Assembly (NCBI RefSeq): GCF_002435945.1 | Contig: NZ_DIXC01000073.1 | Coordinates: forward strand, 1 to 34,991 | DNA from: Mesotoga sp. UBA6090 | GTDB lineage: Bacteria; Thermotogota; Thermotogae; Petrotogales; Kosmotogaceae | Length of the DNA stretch: 34,991 nucleotides | Reading direction: 5' to 3' | In this document: positions 1 to 7,553 of the stretch, one piece after another | How positions within the stretch are numbered: position 1 is the first letter of the stretch | Layout of the letters: each line of letters opens with the position of its first letter | Notes under the pieces: model-generated | The model's input: the letters and a program-made list of their open reading frames with translations, nothing else | Database searches by the model: none | What the model was told of the DNA's origin: nothing | Position numbers and translations under genes: made by a program

Positions 1-45
1 CTTACTCAATTCTACGCATTCTTTGACTCCTTTCCTATACACTGA

Positions 46-252
46 GGAAGAGCCATTTCTATTTTGCCAGAAACAAAAAGGGAATTCGTTGAAAACAACG
101 AGTTTCTCAATCTAAACGATCTATGCAAGAAATTCAATGTCTATCTTGGTTTCTATAACAAACTGAGGCCTCATGGATCTCTGAATTACAATTCACCGAT
201 TGATTTCTCTCAAATTCAAAGCAATTTCGAGGAAGTGTTAGTTAAACCCTAG
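46..252 (+). pseudogene. Transposase C-terminal fragment (DDE integrase core)
   Basis: This reading frame encodes the end of an integrase-core transposase. The diagnostic part is the tail FYNKLRPHGSLNYNSPIDF, the YN..RPH..L.Y.SP motif found after the catalytic glutamate in IS481/IS3-type enzymes. The same frame carries a TGA at 43-45, and there is no credible start or ribosome binding site before the open part, so this is either the end of a gene interrupted by a stop or a decayed copy. The catalytic DDE residues are not in the window. It should not be counted as an intact gene. Confidence 0.6.
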
Positions 253-267
253 TGTCCTTATATTATT

Positions 268-290
268 CTCCAATAATCAAGGGTCAGACC
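268..290 (+). repeat. Terminal inverted repeat of the IS, right end
   Basis: A 23-base sequence beginning CTCCAATAATCAAGGG and ending GTCAGACC lies 15 bases after the transposase stop codon. Its reverse complement recurs at 34969-34991 with one difference (22 of 23 identical). Its position just after the transposase gene fits the right terminal repeat of the element. Confidence 0.7.
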
Positions 291-427
291 GAGACTGTGG
301 AAAGACTTCAAAATGTGGAGTCAGACAGGTTTTCCGGTGTCTGTCCCCCGCAGTTGATGAAGGGTATCGTCATTGCGGCTTGACATAGAATCTTGTTTTC
401 TGATCTCTTCTCGCCTGGGCACAGTTT

Positions 428-455
428 TTGAGTATAGAGAACTTCTGACTATAAT
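428..455 (+). promoter_or_regulatory. Predicted housekeeping promoter
   Basis: TTGAGT at 428-433 and a perfect TATAAT at 450-455 are separated by 16 bases. Transcription would start near 462. The first well-supported gene downstream is the membrane protein at 828, which would give a leader of about 365 bases, or the transcript may be a small RNA or serve the doubtful ORF at 578. Confidence 0.45.
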
Positions 456-538
456 TCCTTGTTGATTCAAAGTTAGTGCATGCGAGAAGGAATCGCAGGA
501 GAATTCTTGGAAGTAGTACGTGACAATGTATATTGCTA

Positions 539-560
539 GTGTTCTAATGAACTAGAACAC
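539..560. repeat. 8-bp inverted repeat, operator-like
   Basis: GTGTTCTA at 539-546 is followed after 6 bases by its exact reverse complement TAGAACAC at 553-560. No T-run follows, so a terminator is unlikely. It lies about 80 bases downstream of the promoter at 428-455 and could be a regulator binding site or an RNA hairpin. Confidence 0.35.
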
Positions 561-577
561 CACATGAGCATGAAGTT

Positions 578-748
578 GTGAAGGTGAATAAGAAATATCC
601 TCCGATCATCAAGCTGGTTGTTGCGGGAGCTGTCACTTTCAGCGTTCATCTTTCAGCCTTCGATTGCTGGAGTGAGTTCTTTACTTACCAGCTACAAGAA
701 TCGCAATTGTATACTGTGCTTCATTCGGCAAATGAAACTGTGCGGTGA
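578..748 (+). CDS. Doubtful small ORF, 56 aa
   Basis: A GTG-started frame of 56 codons with a hydrophobic patch (residues about 9-27, including IIKLVVAGAVTFSVHL). It lies between a good promoter and the membrane protein gene at 828. The ribosome binding site is poor and no family is recognised. It may be chance, a gene remnant or a small membrane peptide. It is listed only because the 290-828 stretch holds nothing else that could be coding. Confidence 0.15.
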   Translation: MKVNKKYPPIIKLVVAGAVTFSVHLSAFDCWSEFFTYQLQESQLYTVLHSANETVR

Positions 749-827
749 CTCTTAGATTGCATAGGTGCAACATCAAGGATTATCAGGTATTATATTTCTT
801 AGGAGCTTAGAAAGGGGAGGTTATGAA

Positions 828-1310
828 ATGGAAGAAGAGAATGTGAAGAAAGAGAGCGGACTGTCTCAGATCTTTCTAGGTTTGATTGTTATTGCTCTTG
901 GATTAGTGATCATTTTTGTGCCAGCCGTCCTGTCGAACTTCTGGCTCTTGTTCATCTGGCTCCCGGGTATTATTATGGAACACAATGCTTTTAAGAACCA
1001 GATCAACGGTCTGCTTATTTCCGGCGGGATTCTTCTGGTTGTTGCCCTTGCGCTGACTCTTGGAGTCATCTTTCCCGGTTTCTATTCTCAAGGAGGTTGG
1101 GGTCTGTTCGTTCTTGCTCCTGCCTTTGGGCTGCTGCAGCTCTATCTTGGCGAAGGACGAAGGAATTTCGGTTTGCTGGTTCCGATTGTGATATTAACTG
1201 CCGTGGGTGTGATCGCCCTGATACCTTCATCGCTTTCCCAGTGGACAATGATAGTGGTCGGTGCGGTTCTTATTCTCTTTGGTTTGCTCGTTCTTTTCAG
1301 AAGGAAATAG
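828..1310 (+). CDS. Small integral membrane protein, function unknown
   Basis: A 160-residue, very hydrophobic protein. The start is the ATG at 828, preceded by a strong AAGGGGAGG site at 812-820; the frame runs further upstream but without a comparable site. After a short charged N-terminus (MEEENVKKESG) there are about five to six membrane segments, roughly residues 12-30, 33-45, 52-75, 85-103, 112-128 and 133-155, ending in a basic LFRRK. The layout resembles small LiaF- or DUF-type membrane proteins, but no diagnostic motif is visible and no function is assigned. Its TAG stop (1308-1310) directly abuts the stop codon of the convergent acetyltransferase gene, with no room for a terminator between them. 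Confidence 0.75.
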   Translation: MEEENVKKESGLSQIFLGLIVIALGLVIIFVPAVLSNFWLLFIWLPGIIMEHNAFKNQINGLLISGGILLVVALALTLGVIFPGFYSQGGWGLFVLAPAFGLLQLYLGEGRRNFGLLVPIVILTAVGVIALIPSSLSQWTMIVVGAVLILFGLLVLFRRK

Positions 1311-1868
1311 TCAGACGTCTCGGCCCATTTGGTAGAAATCGAAATAATGATCGTTAACTTTCATGAATTTCTTTAATTTTCCCTCGATTTCGAAGCCCAT
1401 CTTTATGTAGAGAGCTATAGCCCGATCGTTATCGGTGCGGACTCTCAGACCAATCCTTGTAATTCCGTTTTTGTGAGCATGTTCAATTGAGAGCTCAATG
1501 AGCGCTCTTCCAATTCTCATTCCCCAGTACTTTTTTGACACGGAAAGAGCTATCTCTGCCCAGTGGTATATCCTCTTTCTCGAGCCGCCTTGCATCGTGA
1601 TTAGGCCTACTATGCTCTGATCACATTTGGCAAAAGCCATCAGGCAGTTGTTCCTCTCCTTGAACGAACTAATGATATGTCTTTCATCCTCACTGCTCAT
1701 GGTGAACTCGCCTCTTCCAAAGCTAAGGAAGTCGGACTCGACGGCTACTGAATTAATGTATTCGATTATTCTTTCTGAATCACCAACGCCCGCTCTGCAG
1801 AAACGACAAGAGTCACCGTTCTTGAGAGTGATTTCGCGGAGAAAGCTTTCAGAATGGAAGTTTTCCAT
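1311..1868 (-). CDS. GNAT-family N-acetyltransferase
   Basis: A predicted cytoplasmic acetyl-CoA-dependent N-acetyltransferase of about 185 residues. The acetyl-CoA-binding motif A is seen as KKYWGMRIGRALIELSIEHA, followed by the typical end of the fold (LRVRTDNDRAIALYIKMGFE, in which NDRAIALY.K.GF is the RimI/RimJ-like signature). The substrate cannot be read from the sequence; a protein N-terminus or a small amine are both possible. The ATG at 1868 is preferred because GGAAG lies just upstream and it gives a short overlap with the xseB 3' end; an in-frame ATG at 1922 would lie deep inside xseB. It is the last gene of the xseA-xseB transcription unit, so it is probably co-transcribed with the exonuclease genes for convenience rather than function. 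Confidence 0.8.
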   Translation of the reverse strand: MENFHSESFLREITLKNGDSCRFCRAGVGDSERIIEYINSVAVESDFLSFGRGEFTMSSEDERHIISSFKERNNCLMAFAKCDQSIVGLITMQGGSRKRIYHWAEIALSVSKKYWGMRIGRALIELSIEHAHKNGITRIGLRVRTDNDRAIALYIKMGFEIEGKLKKFMKVNDHYFDFYQMGRDV

Positions 1869-2178
1869 CTTCGTCTTCCGTAGATGTCTCTTGAGGCTCC
1901 TCGGAAACCTCTTCCGCTTCAATGGAGTTCAGAAAACTCGAGTATTGCTTATCAAGTTCTTCCTTCTCCTTCTTAAGCGTTATCAGTCTCAAGCGCGCAG
2001 CGGTCAATAACTGAATTGCCTTCTGATAAGCCTTGAGCGCAATCTCTACATCAATTTGGGAATTGGTGCGAAAATACTCATCAATCGACCTTATGTGGCC
2101 AAGGAGTTTCTTGAAGTCCATGGAGTCTATTTGTTCTTCTTTCAATTTCAAGATTGATTCCAGCGTTTTCTCATCCAT
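1849..2178 (-). CDS. xseB: Exodeoxyribonuclease VII small subunit
   Basis: The small subunit of exonuclease VII, which binds the large subunit in many copies and is needed for its activity on single-stranded DNA. The 109-residue protein has the XseB helical-hairpin region at about residues 30-80, with the typical pattern of a segment like IDVEIALKAYQKAIQLL followed by a long charged helix (LITLKKEKEEL). The tail, rich in Glu and Ser, looks disordered and makes the protein somewhat longer than the usual 70-85 residues. Its ATG comes one base after the stop of xseA, in the standard gene order, so the assignment rests on both fold and context. Confidence 0.85.
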   Translation of the reverse strand: MDEKTLESILKLKEEQIDSMDFKKLLGHIRSIDEYFRTNSQIDVEIALKAYQKAIQLLTAARLRLITLKKEKEELDKQYSSFLNSIEAEEVSEEPQETSTEDEDGKLPF

Positions 2179-2179
2179 G

Positions 2180-3721
2180 TCACACCTCCGATTTCACTTC
2201 ATCTATAGTAGTCTTTGCTTCTCCATCTTTGAAGACACACTCTAGCTTGTCACCTGCAAAAACGGCCTTGGCGCTGTTCACTATCAGGTCATTCTTCTTC
2301 AGGACGACGCCCCCAAACAGCAAGGATGCCGCATACCCGCCATGTTGAGTAAGTTGATCAAAAAGATTGTCCAGGTCATCTCCAGTGCGCATAATAAGAT
2401 CATCTAATAGCCTTGCTATCGATTTGTCGAAAGTCTCGACGGCTACATCGGAATTCATGAAATATCTTTCGAGGCTGTTTCGCAGCTTACCGTAATCCAG
2501 CTGAGTTTCGCAAAAAGCAAGACTTCTCAGAATTGAAGTGTCCGCCCTGTTCATTAGAGCGTCTGTGGTCGAGAAAACTTCATTCATTGCTCGCTCGATT
2601 GAGAGAACGTATCTAGAGGGGTTGAATGATCCAAGTTCGTTCATTGCATGGGTTATTCTGTGCATAATGTTACCGGATAAAGTTGTTGCTTCATCCTCAA
2701 TGAATCGATCCATTCGACTAATGTTGTCGTTGATCCTGTCGGAAATAATCTGAAGTCTGTCGGGTCCGATCTCGCTTCCCGCTCTTTCAAATTGCCATTC
2801 AACATCGTTATCAATAAGGTCGGCGAATTCTCGCAAAGAATCTATGTATTCATTGATCTGTTCACTTATCCCCCTTGCTACTGCGGTAGGAGTATCAAAG
2901 CGCTTCCAGGCAACAAAATCCGGTATTGTGAAGTCTCTTTCGTGCCCAATTGCACTCAACACCGGGCAGTATTCCTTGCTAAACTCTGAAATGGCAATGC
3001 CCAGTTCGAGACTGTCAAAGTACATCAAATCACTTGCAGATCCCCCACCTCTGGTTATAACCACAACATCATATTTGACGGTAGAACTTTTGATTGTTTC
3101 AAGAGCGGAAAGCACCCCTGGAACCGTGCGATTTCCTTGCATATAGGACTCGAAGAGATGCACAACAGGCTTGTATGGGTATTTCACAGAAAGATTCGAG
3201 AAGAAATCGCCGAGTCCTGCCGCTGTTGAAGAAGAAATTACGGCTACTCTTTTAATGGGCGGAAGCTCATTTAGATCATGCTCTTCAATCCTCAGAGCTC
3301 TCTTGGCCTTCAGAGCGAGGTAAATCTCCCTTCTGCGTGCAGTGATATCTGACTCGCCGATCGGGGCGATCGTATCTATCCAGATGGAGAAGCTTGCGCG
3401 AGGCTTGTAGAAGCTGAGAGTACCTTCGAAAAGCCACTTCTTGCCCTTCAGATCGGATGAGCTCTTGAGAGCCAGCTGTCTTCCCATCCTTGCAAAGGCA
3501 GGCTTTCCAGAAATCATGCTCAGGTCTATTCGCCTTTTCGTGTCACGTTCTTCATAATCTTGAGAAACGCTAATATATACATAGCTTCCCCGAACATTTA
3601 TATTTGTCACATCAGCCGGAAACCTAACTCTCAGGTTATTCAAACCTACGCTGGTCAGAACCGATCTTATGTGTTCAAGCATGTTTTCAAGGTCTTTGAA
3701 CTCAAGCGTCGCTTCTTCCAT
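2180..3721 (-). CDS. xseA: Exodeoxyribonuclease VII large subunit
   Basis: The catalytic subunit of exonuclease VII, which degrades single-stranded DNA from both ends to short oligonucleotides during repair. The 513-residue protein has an N-terminal OB-fold region (about residues 20-120) and then the exonuclease domain. That domain has the hallmark motifs ITRGGGSASDLMYFDS (RGGGS at 224-228), AIGHERDFTIPDFVA (about 257-271) and FDTPTAVARG (275-284). The helical C-terminal half fits the region that binds XseB. It is slightly longer than the usual 400-460 residues, mainly at the N-terminus. The ATG start is preceded by AAGGAG. It leads the xseA-xseB-acetyltransferase unit; a TATAAT at 3753-3758 (minus) just after the upstream terminator could be its -10 box, though no good -35 was found. 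Confidence 0.93.
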   Translation of the reverse strand: MEEATLEFKDLENMLEHIRSVLTSVGLNNLRVRFPADVTNINVRGSYVYISVSQDYEERDTKRRIDLSMISGKPAFARMGRQLALKSSSDLKGKKWLFEGTLSFYKPRASFSIWIDTIAPIGESDITARRREIYLALKAKRALRIEEHDLNELPPIKRVAVISSSTAAGLGDFFSNLSVKYPYKPVVHLFESYMQGNRTVPGVLSALETIKSSTVKYDVVVITRGGGSASDLMYFDSLELGIAISEFSKEYCPVLSAIGHERDFTIPDFVAWKRFDTPTAVARGISEQINEYIDSLREFADLIDNDVEWQFERAGSEIGPDRLQIISDRINDNISRMDRFIEDEATTLSGNIMHRITHAMNELGSFNPSRYVLSIERAMNEVFSTTDALMNRADTSILRSLAFCETQLDYGKLRNSLERYFMNSDVAVETFDKSIARLLDDLIMRTGDDLDNLFDQLTQHGGYAASLLFGGVVLKKNDLIVNSAKAVFAGDKLECVFKDGEAKTTIDEVKSEV

Positions 3722-3757
3722 TTAGCTCTCCTTTGAATCGATACTCCCTTCCATTAT

Positions 3758-3785
3758 AAAAGAAGAGGACGCCTCCAGGCGCCCC
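3758..3785 (-). terminator. Rho-independent terminator after the SDR gene
   Basis: On the minus strand an 8-bp stem (GGGCGCCT / AGGCGTCC, one G-U pair in RNA) with a 2-base loop at 3767-3784 is followed by TCTTCTTTT. It ends the SDR dehydrogenase transcript before xseA. Confidence 0.8.
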
Positions 3786-3811
3786 TAAATAAACTTTGAT
3801 CGTCATTACTC

Positions 3812-4573
3812 TTACCTTGCTGTGTATCCTCCATCTACCATTAGTGATTCGCCGTGAATGAAAGAAGCTTCATCACTTGATAAAAAGAGAACTGCGCTTG
3901 CCACTTCCCTTGGATCTCCAAGTCTACCTACAGGATGCATTGAGACAAGCATCTCATACATCTGCGTACCCTCTTTCATGCCTGAATTCTCAAGCAGCGG
4001 GGTCTTGATGAAAGCGGGGTTCACAGCGTTAATTCGTATGTTCTTACTTGAATACTCAAGCGCTGCGGCCTTTGTCATTCCAACAACGGCGTGCTTTGCG
4101 GCCACATAAGCAGAAGCATTGTTGAAACCCACTTTGCCTAGAATGGAGGAGGTATTGACAATTGCTCCACCGCCTTGTTTGAGCATTTGTTGGATCTCGT
4201 ACTTCATTCCGTAGAAGACACCAAGTAAGTTGATCGAAATAACCCTTTCCCAGTCATCATCAGGATATTCCGAAAGAGGAAGAGAAGGTCCTGCGATTCC
4301 CGCATTGTTGAAAGCCACATCTAGCCTTCCGAATTTCTCGACAATCGAGTCGACGAGCTTCTTTGTCTCTCGAGAGTTTGAGACATCATGTTTCATGAAT
4401 AGGGCGTTTCCTCCAGCTTCCTTTATCTCTGCCTCGAGTCTTCTGCCTTTTTCTTCGTCAACGTCCGAAATGATTACACTTGCTCCTTCCTCTGCAAATG
4501 CTCTTGCACTATCGGCTCCGATTCCTGAGCTTCCACCTGTTATCAGAACGACCTTGCCATCGAATCTTTTCAT
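3812..4573 (-). CDS. SDR-family oxidoreductase (NAD-dependent dehydrogenase)
   Basis: A short-chain dehydrogenase of 253 residues. The cofactor loop is TGGSSGIG (residues 12-19), with an acidic residue at the end of beta-2 (ISDVDE, Asp37) that favours NAD(H) over NADP(H). NNAG is at 89-92, and the catalytic Ser143-Tyr156-Lys160 are in TSSILGKVG and YVAAK. The C-terminal MVDGGYTAR is typical of classical SDRs. The substrate cannot be told; relatives act on sugars, steroids, acyl carriers and secondary alcohols. The ATG at 4573 is chosen because GGAGGG lies 5 bases upstream; an ATG 24 bases earlier lacks a site. The gene stands alone between its own promoter and terminator, with a palindrome at the start of the transcript, so it is probably regulated. 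Confidence 0.88.
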   Translation of the reverse strand: MKRFDGKVVLITGGSSGIGADSARAFAEEGASVIISDVDEEKGRRLEAEIKEAGGNALFMKHDVSNSRETKKLVDSIVEKFGRLDVAFNNAGIAGPSLPLSEYPDDDWERVISINLLGVFYGMKYEIQQMLKQGGGAIVNTSSILGKVGFNNASAYVAAKHAVVGMTKAAALEYSSKNIRINAVNPAFIKTPLLENSGMKEGTQMYEMLVSMHPVGRLGDPREVASAVLFLSSDEASFIHGESLMVDGGYTAR

Positions 4574-4601
4574 AATTTCCCTCCTCTCATTCTTCATGAG
4601 C

Positions 4602-4620
4602 TCCGATAGTTTTTATCGGA
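4602..4620. promoter_or_regulatory. Palindromic candidate operator for the SDR gene
   Basis: A perfect inverted repeat, TCCGATA at 4602-4608 and TATCGGA at 4614-4620, with a 5-base spacer. It covers the predicted transcription start of the SDR gene, directly after the -10 box at 4628-4633. A repressor bound here would block transcription; an RNA hairpin is the other possible reading. Confidence 0.45.
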
Positions 4621-4627
4621 TATATTA

Positions 4628-4656
4628 ATTATATCACAAAGCTGCTTATGCACGAA
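4628..4656 (-). promoter_or_regulatory. Predicted promoter of the SDR gene
   Basis: A perfect TATAAT on the minus strand at 4628-4633, about 55 bases upstream of the SDR start codon. The -35 region 17 bases further upstream is poor (TTCGTG), which suggests a weak or activator-assisted promoter. Confidence 0.4.
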
Positions 4657-4910
4657 AATGAAAGAAGAGTGTGGTCTGTTCTGAAAAGAAAATTCAAGAG
4701 AGTCTTCGAGGTCTGTATTCTAGCATGAAGGAGGGCGCTGATCTCTTGCTTCTTTAATCATTTCTATGGAACTTGGAATATGAGGACGATGGGAGGAAGA
4801 ACAAAGTCTTCGTGATATGTTGCGCGGCGGAATCTACTGCCTTGCAGGTGAGAGTGAGGGAATGCAAAACGTCCCATCCACAGCGAGTAGTACTTCGAGT
4901 TTGCACAATG
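4657..4910. other. Intergenic stretch without a supported gene
   Basis: Between the SDR promoter and the terminator of the transporter operon no gene with a good ribosome binding site is seen. The minus strand carries a 37-codon ATG frame (4764-4877) with no recognisable domain; it may be a gene remnant or part of a dispersed intergenic sequence. Confidence 0.4.
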
Positions 4911-4945
4911 AAAAGGGGGCGAACAAGGTTTTTGTTCGCCCCCTT
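4911..4945 (-). terminator. Terminator of the ABC transporter operon
   Basis: An 11-bp perfect GC-rich stem, GGGGGCGAACA at 4915-4925 and TGTTCGCCCCC at 4933-4943, with a 7-base loop. On the minus strand it is followed by TTTT (4911-4914). It lies about 50 bases after the last gene of the operon. Confidence 0.85.
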
Positions 4946-4997
4946 AGAGTAATTATTGGATCAACTAAGATGAAGTGAGCGCTGCGCTTGCGTTAGA

Positions 4998-5369
4998 TCA
5001 CTCTATTGCAAGCCATCCATCCTCAAGCTCAAATAGCGCTACAAGATTCACTACAGCGGTATCGTTGGGTGCTAAGTTGAATTTCCGTACTACTTCTCTT
5101 GTAGTACCGTCAGGAAGTTTCTCGATAGCAGTTATCTTGTGCCATGGTCCTGGTGTGTTCGCAACTTTTCTCTTTTCCTTCCCAACTTCACCAAGGTCCA
5201 CATCATCAACGATTACATAAATTAGATTAGCGGACTTGTATTCTACGCCGTTGATAACTATGTCTCTATTGTCAACGAAAACACGGTGCTCCTTGCCAAT
5301 GACGTAGAGAACGAACCCTAAGGCAACCAGAACCACGACAAGGGCAACTCTAATAGCGTTCCTCCTCAT
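4998..5369 (-). CDS. Small membrane-anchored protein of the ABC operon, unknown
   Basis: A 123-residue protein with one N-terminal membrane segment (residues about 7-25, RVALVVVLVALGFVLYVIG) after a basic start, followed by a soluble domain of about 95 residues that should lie outside the membrane. No family is recognised with certainty. The soluble part has alternating beta-like stretches (HRVFVDNRDIVINGVEYKS, LIYVIVDDVDLGE) and ends in GWLAIE. The ATG at 5369 follows AGGAGGG with good spacing and lies 4 bases after the stop of the upstream permease gene; a longer frame starting inside the permease gene is less likely. Being the last gene of the transporter operon suggests an accessory role in uptake, such as ligand handling or complex stability; this is inference. 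Confidence 0.75.
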   Translation of the reverse strand: MRRNAIRVALVVVLVALGFVLYVIGKEHRVFVDNRDIVINGVEYKSANLIYVIVDDVDLGEVGKEKRKVANTPGPWHKITAIEKLPDGTTREVVRKFNLAPNDTAVVNLVALFELEDGWLAIE

Positions 5370-5373
5370 GTGA

Positions 5374-6513
5374 TCACCCTCCTGTCCCATCTTCAACCGC
5401 TGCTTTGATTGCTGCCTTTGCCTGTCTTCTTTCAGTCTCCTTTTCAACCTGCCTTCTCCAGGCGTAGAGAGCGAGTGAAATGGCGATTATTCCATAAGAT
5501 ACAAAGACCCTGAAAAACTCGCCGATCTGTGCCTGGCCTAAGAGTTCTTTTCCCGCTCTTGGAGCGACTATAAAGGTCAGATGGAAGAGAGTGATTCCAA
5601 TGAAGACATTTGGAATGGTTGCTTTTGCGACTGAGGCGCCTCCAATAAGAAGCGCGGCAATGGCGAACGTTCCGACCTGATCGTGGGAATTGTATGTGTT
5701 GATCGTCCCGATATTCTGCAGGAAGATAATCTGACCGTAACAGGCGAGAACGGTCGAGATAATTATCGAGAGCGTTCTCGTTCTATCCACATTTATTCCG
5801 GCGGTTGCCGCCACCTGCATATCCTGGCCCACAGCCCTCATGTCTTGACCAAGCTTTGTTCTCGTGAACCAGAAAACAAATATGCAGAGTGCAGCTATTA
5901 TTGCGAAGACACCGAGAGGAATAGAGACCCCGCTTATTTCAATGGACCACATATTGTCGAGAGCTTTTCTTACGCTTATCAAATCGATTGCATTTCTGAC
6001 GCCGTATCCTCTGGGAAGCAGCAGCTTGCTACTGGCAATCGGTATTACACTTCCCATACCGTAGAGGATTGTAAACTGATAGATTCCGTTTATGAAGAAT
6101 CCCAAAATCATTGATGTAACCATCTCTCTGCCTTTGGCCCGATTGAGGATCGTTCCCGCAAGCATACCCAAAAGAATCGCGATTGGTGTTCCAATAAGCA
6201 TAGCAAGAACAATTCCCGGAATGCCTACTACTCCCCTGTCGAGCATGAAAATCAAGCCTATCTGCCCGGCCATGGCTCCAAGCACAATGCCGAAATTCAG
6301 TCCCATACCGGCCATAACAGGTATCAGCAGCGATATGACAAGGAAGGAGTTTCTCCCGAGTCTCGTAATGATTTCATTTAGGAGGTAATCAGTTGAAAAC
6401 CCCGACAACGGTACGGCGAATATAAGAAGAATGACAAACAAGATTGGAACCGCATTGGAGATTACGAATCTTACCAATGGATTCTTTGCTCGTGTTAGGC
6501 TCTGATCTTTCAT
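5374..6513 (-). CDS. ABC transporter permease (BPD_transp_2 / YufQ-like)
   Basis: One of two inner-membrane permease subunits of an importer of the Bmp/Yuf (nucleoside-type) or branched-chain class. It has 379 residues and about nine to ten membrane segments. Diagnostic stretches are MAGMGLNFGIVLGAMAGQIG (about 66-85), AKGREMVTSMILGF, and the cytoplasmic coupling region TKLGQDMRAVGQDMQVAATAG with the Ala/Gly pattern of this family, followed by ALLIGGASVAKATIPN. The C-terminus is charged and cytoplasmic. The ATG overlaps the stop of the upstream permease gene as ATGA, so the two are translationally coupled and probably form a heterodimer. Substrate is not determined by these sequences. Confidence 0.88.
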   Translation of the reverse strand: MKDQSLTRAKNPLVRFVISNAVPILFVILLIFAVPLSGFSTDYLLNEIITRLGRNSFLVISLLIPVMAGMGLNFGIVLGAMAGQIGLIFMLDRGVVGIPGIVLAMLIGTPIAILLGMLAGTILNRAKGREMVTSMILGFFINGIYQFTILYGMGSVIPIASSKLLLPRGYGVRNAIDLISVRKALDNMWSIEISGVSIPLGVFAIIAALCIFVFWFTRTKLGQDMRAVGQDMQVAATAGINVDRTRTLSIIISTVLACYGQIIFLQNIGTINTYNSHDQVGTFAIAALLIGGASVAKATIPNVFIGITLFHLTFIVAPRAGKELLGQAQIGEFFRVFVSYGIIAISLALYAWRRQVEKETERRQAKAAIKAAVEDGTGG

Positions 6514-7553
6514 TTTCTCACCTTCATTCTTCTCGTCAAAGCATAAACGATCATACCGTTGGAGACGATTATTCTTATTACCTCTGACATGTCACTCTTA
6601 ATCAAGTTGTTCATAACAGATGGAGTCATCGTCAGAATACCTTGAAAAAGGAATGCTCCGATAATAACATTGCCCATAGACGCTTTAGAAACTGAAGCTC
6701 CTCCGAGTAACAGGGCCGCTACGGCTGGGAAGGCCATTAGAAGAGGGGCCATGTAAAGCTGGATGAATCCAAAGCTTTGTTCATAGACAAGGATTCCCAC
6801 TGCCGCGATAACCGTAGAGATAACGACTGATAGGACTCTCATTCTGTCTACATTAACTCCGGCTGCTTTTGCATATACAGGATTTGATCCTGCCGCCGTC
6901 ATAGCCGTTCCTAGCTTCGTCTTGAAGAATGACCAGACAAGCAGGGCAATGAGGGCGAAGAAAAGGATTGCTCCCGTTGGAAAGAAGAAGTTTCCGATTC
7001 TTATGCTGAGAAAGTTGTTCAGGACACCCAGCCAGTATCCCTCGACACTAATGGTTGTCCTTAGACCGGAGCCTCCATATCCCCATATCATGTTCGGACT
7101 CTTATATGGCAGGAGAAGCCACATCATACTCATGAAGGCTACCGAAGAGAAACCGACGTATGTTGCTACGACCATCTCGTCTCCCTTAACTCTGTTGAGC
7201 AAAAGGCCGTAGAAGAACCCTAAAATTGCTGCGAATGGTATTGCAATGCCAATTGCTGTCAAGAAGCCTGCAAGCCCCGTTACACCGAGCTCAATGCTTG
7301 TAACCGCACCGATCAATCCGGCAATTACTCCGAGCTGCATTCCGAAGTTCAATCCGCAACCGGATTGAACCATCGGTACGAGCGAAAGAACCAGAACGGA
7401 ATTCATAGCAAACCTTACTAATGTGTCGCTAATCGAAGTCCCGATACTTATGTTGACAAATGGTGCTATTACGAAAAGAGATAGAAGGAAGAGAGCAATT
7501 ATGATTCTCGGCCAACCAGCCTTCTCTATGAGGTTCGCAATGCTTTCAAACAC
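6510..7553 (-). CDS. ABC transporter permease (BPD_transp_2 / YufP-like)
   Basis: The second permease of the importer, 347 residues and about nine membrane segments. It is clearly paralogous to its neighbour: compare SGCGLNFGMQLGVIAGLIGA with MAGMGLNFGIVLGAMAGQIG, and ALLLGGASVSKASMGN with the matching stretch. The coupling loop is TKLGTAMTAAGSNPVYAKAAG. The GTG start (GAGGTG 7 bases upstream) lies inside the end of the ATPase gene (8-base overlap) and its stop overlaps the next ATG. The shared architecture fits a heterodimeric channel served by one double ATPase. Known members of this class carry nucleosides, riboflavin or related compounds. Confidence 0.88.
   Translation of the reverse strand: MFESIANLIEKAGWPRIIIALFLLSLFVIAPFVNISIGTSISDTLVRFAMNSVLVLSLVPMVQSGCGLNFGMQLGVIAGLIGAVTSIELGVTGLAGFLTAIGIAIPFAAILGFFYGLLLNRVKGDEMVVATYVGFSSVAFMSMMWLLLPYKSPNMIWGYGGSGLRTTISVEGYWLGVLNNFLSIRIGNFFFPTGAILFFALIALLVWSFFKTKLGTAMTAAGSNPVYAKAAGVNVDRMRVLSVVISTVIAAVGILVYEQSFGFIQLYMAPLLMAFPAVAALLLGGASVSKASMGNVIIGAFLFQGILTMTPSVMNNLIKSDMSEVIRIIVSNGMIVYALTRRMKVRK

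Larger units (their letters stand above)
1..290 (+). mobile_element. Right end of an insertion sequence (partial)
   Basis: The window opens inside an insertion sequence. It holds the C-terminal part of a DDE-type transposase ending at 252, then about 15 bases, then a 23-base terminal repeat at 268-290. The last 23 bases of the window (34969-34991) are the reverse complement of that repeat with a single mismatch, which is the expected start of another copy in the same orientation. The left part of the element lies outside the window, so the family (IS481-like or IS3-like) is inferred only from the C-terminal transposase motif. Confidence 0.7.

Noticed and set aside
311..345. CAGACA/TGTCTG repeat near a C-rich run after the IS
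   Set aside because: Only a 6-bp arm with a 10-base loop and no partner elsewhere in the window; it may be an end of another element but cannot be shown.
4764..4877. A 37-codon ATG frame on the minus strand in the intergenic stretch
   Set aside because: No ribosome site and no domain; may be a remnant but cannot be supported as a gene.
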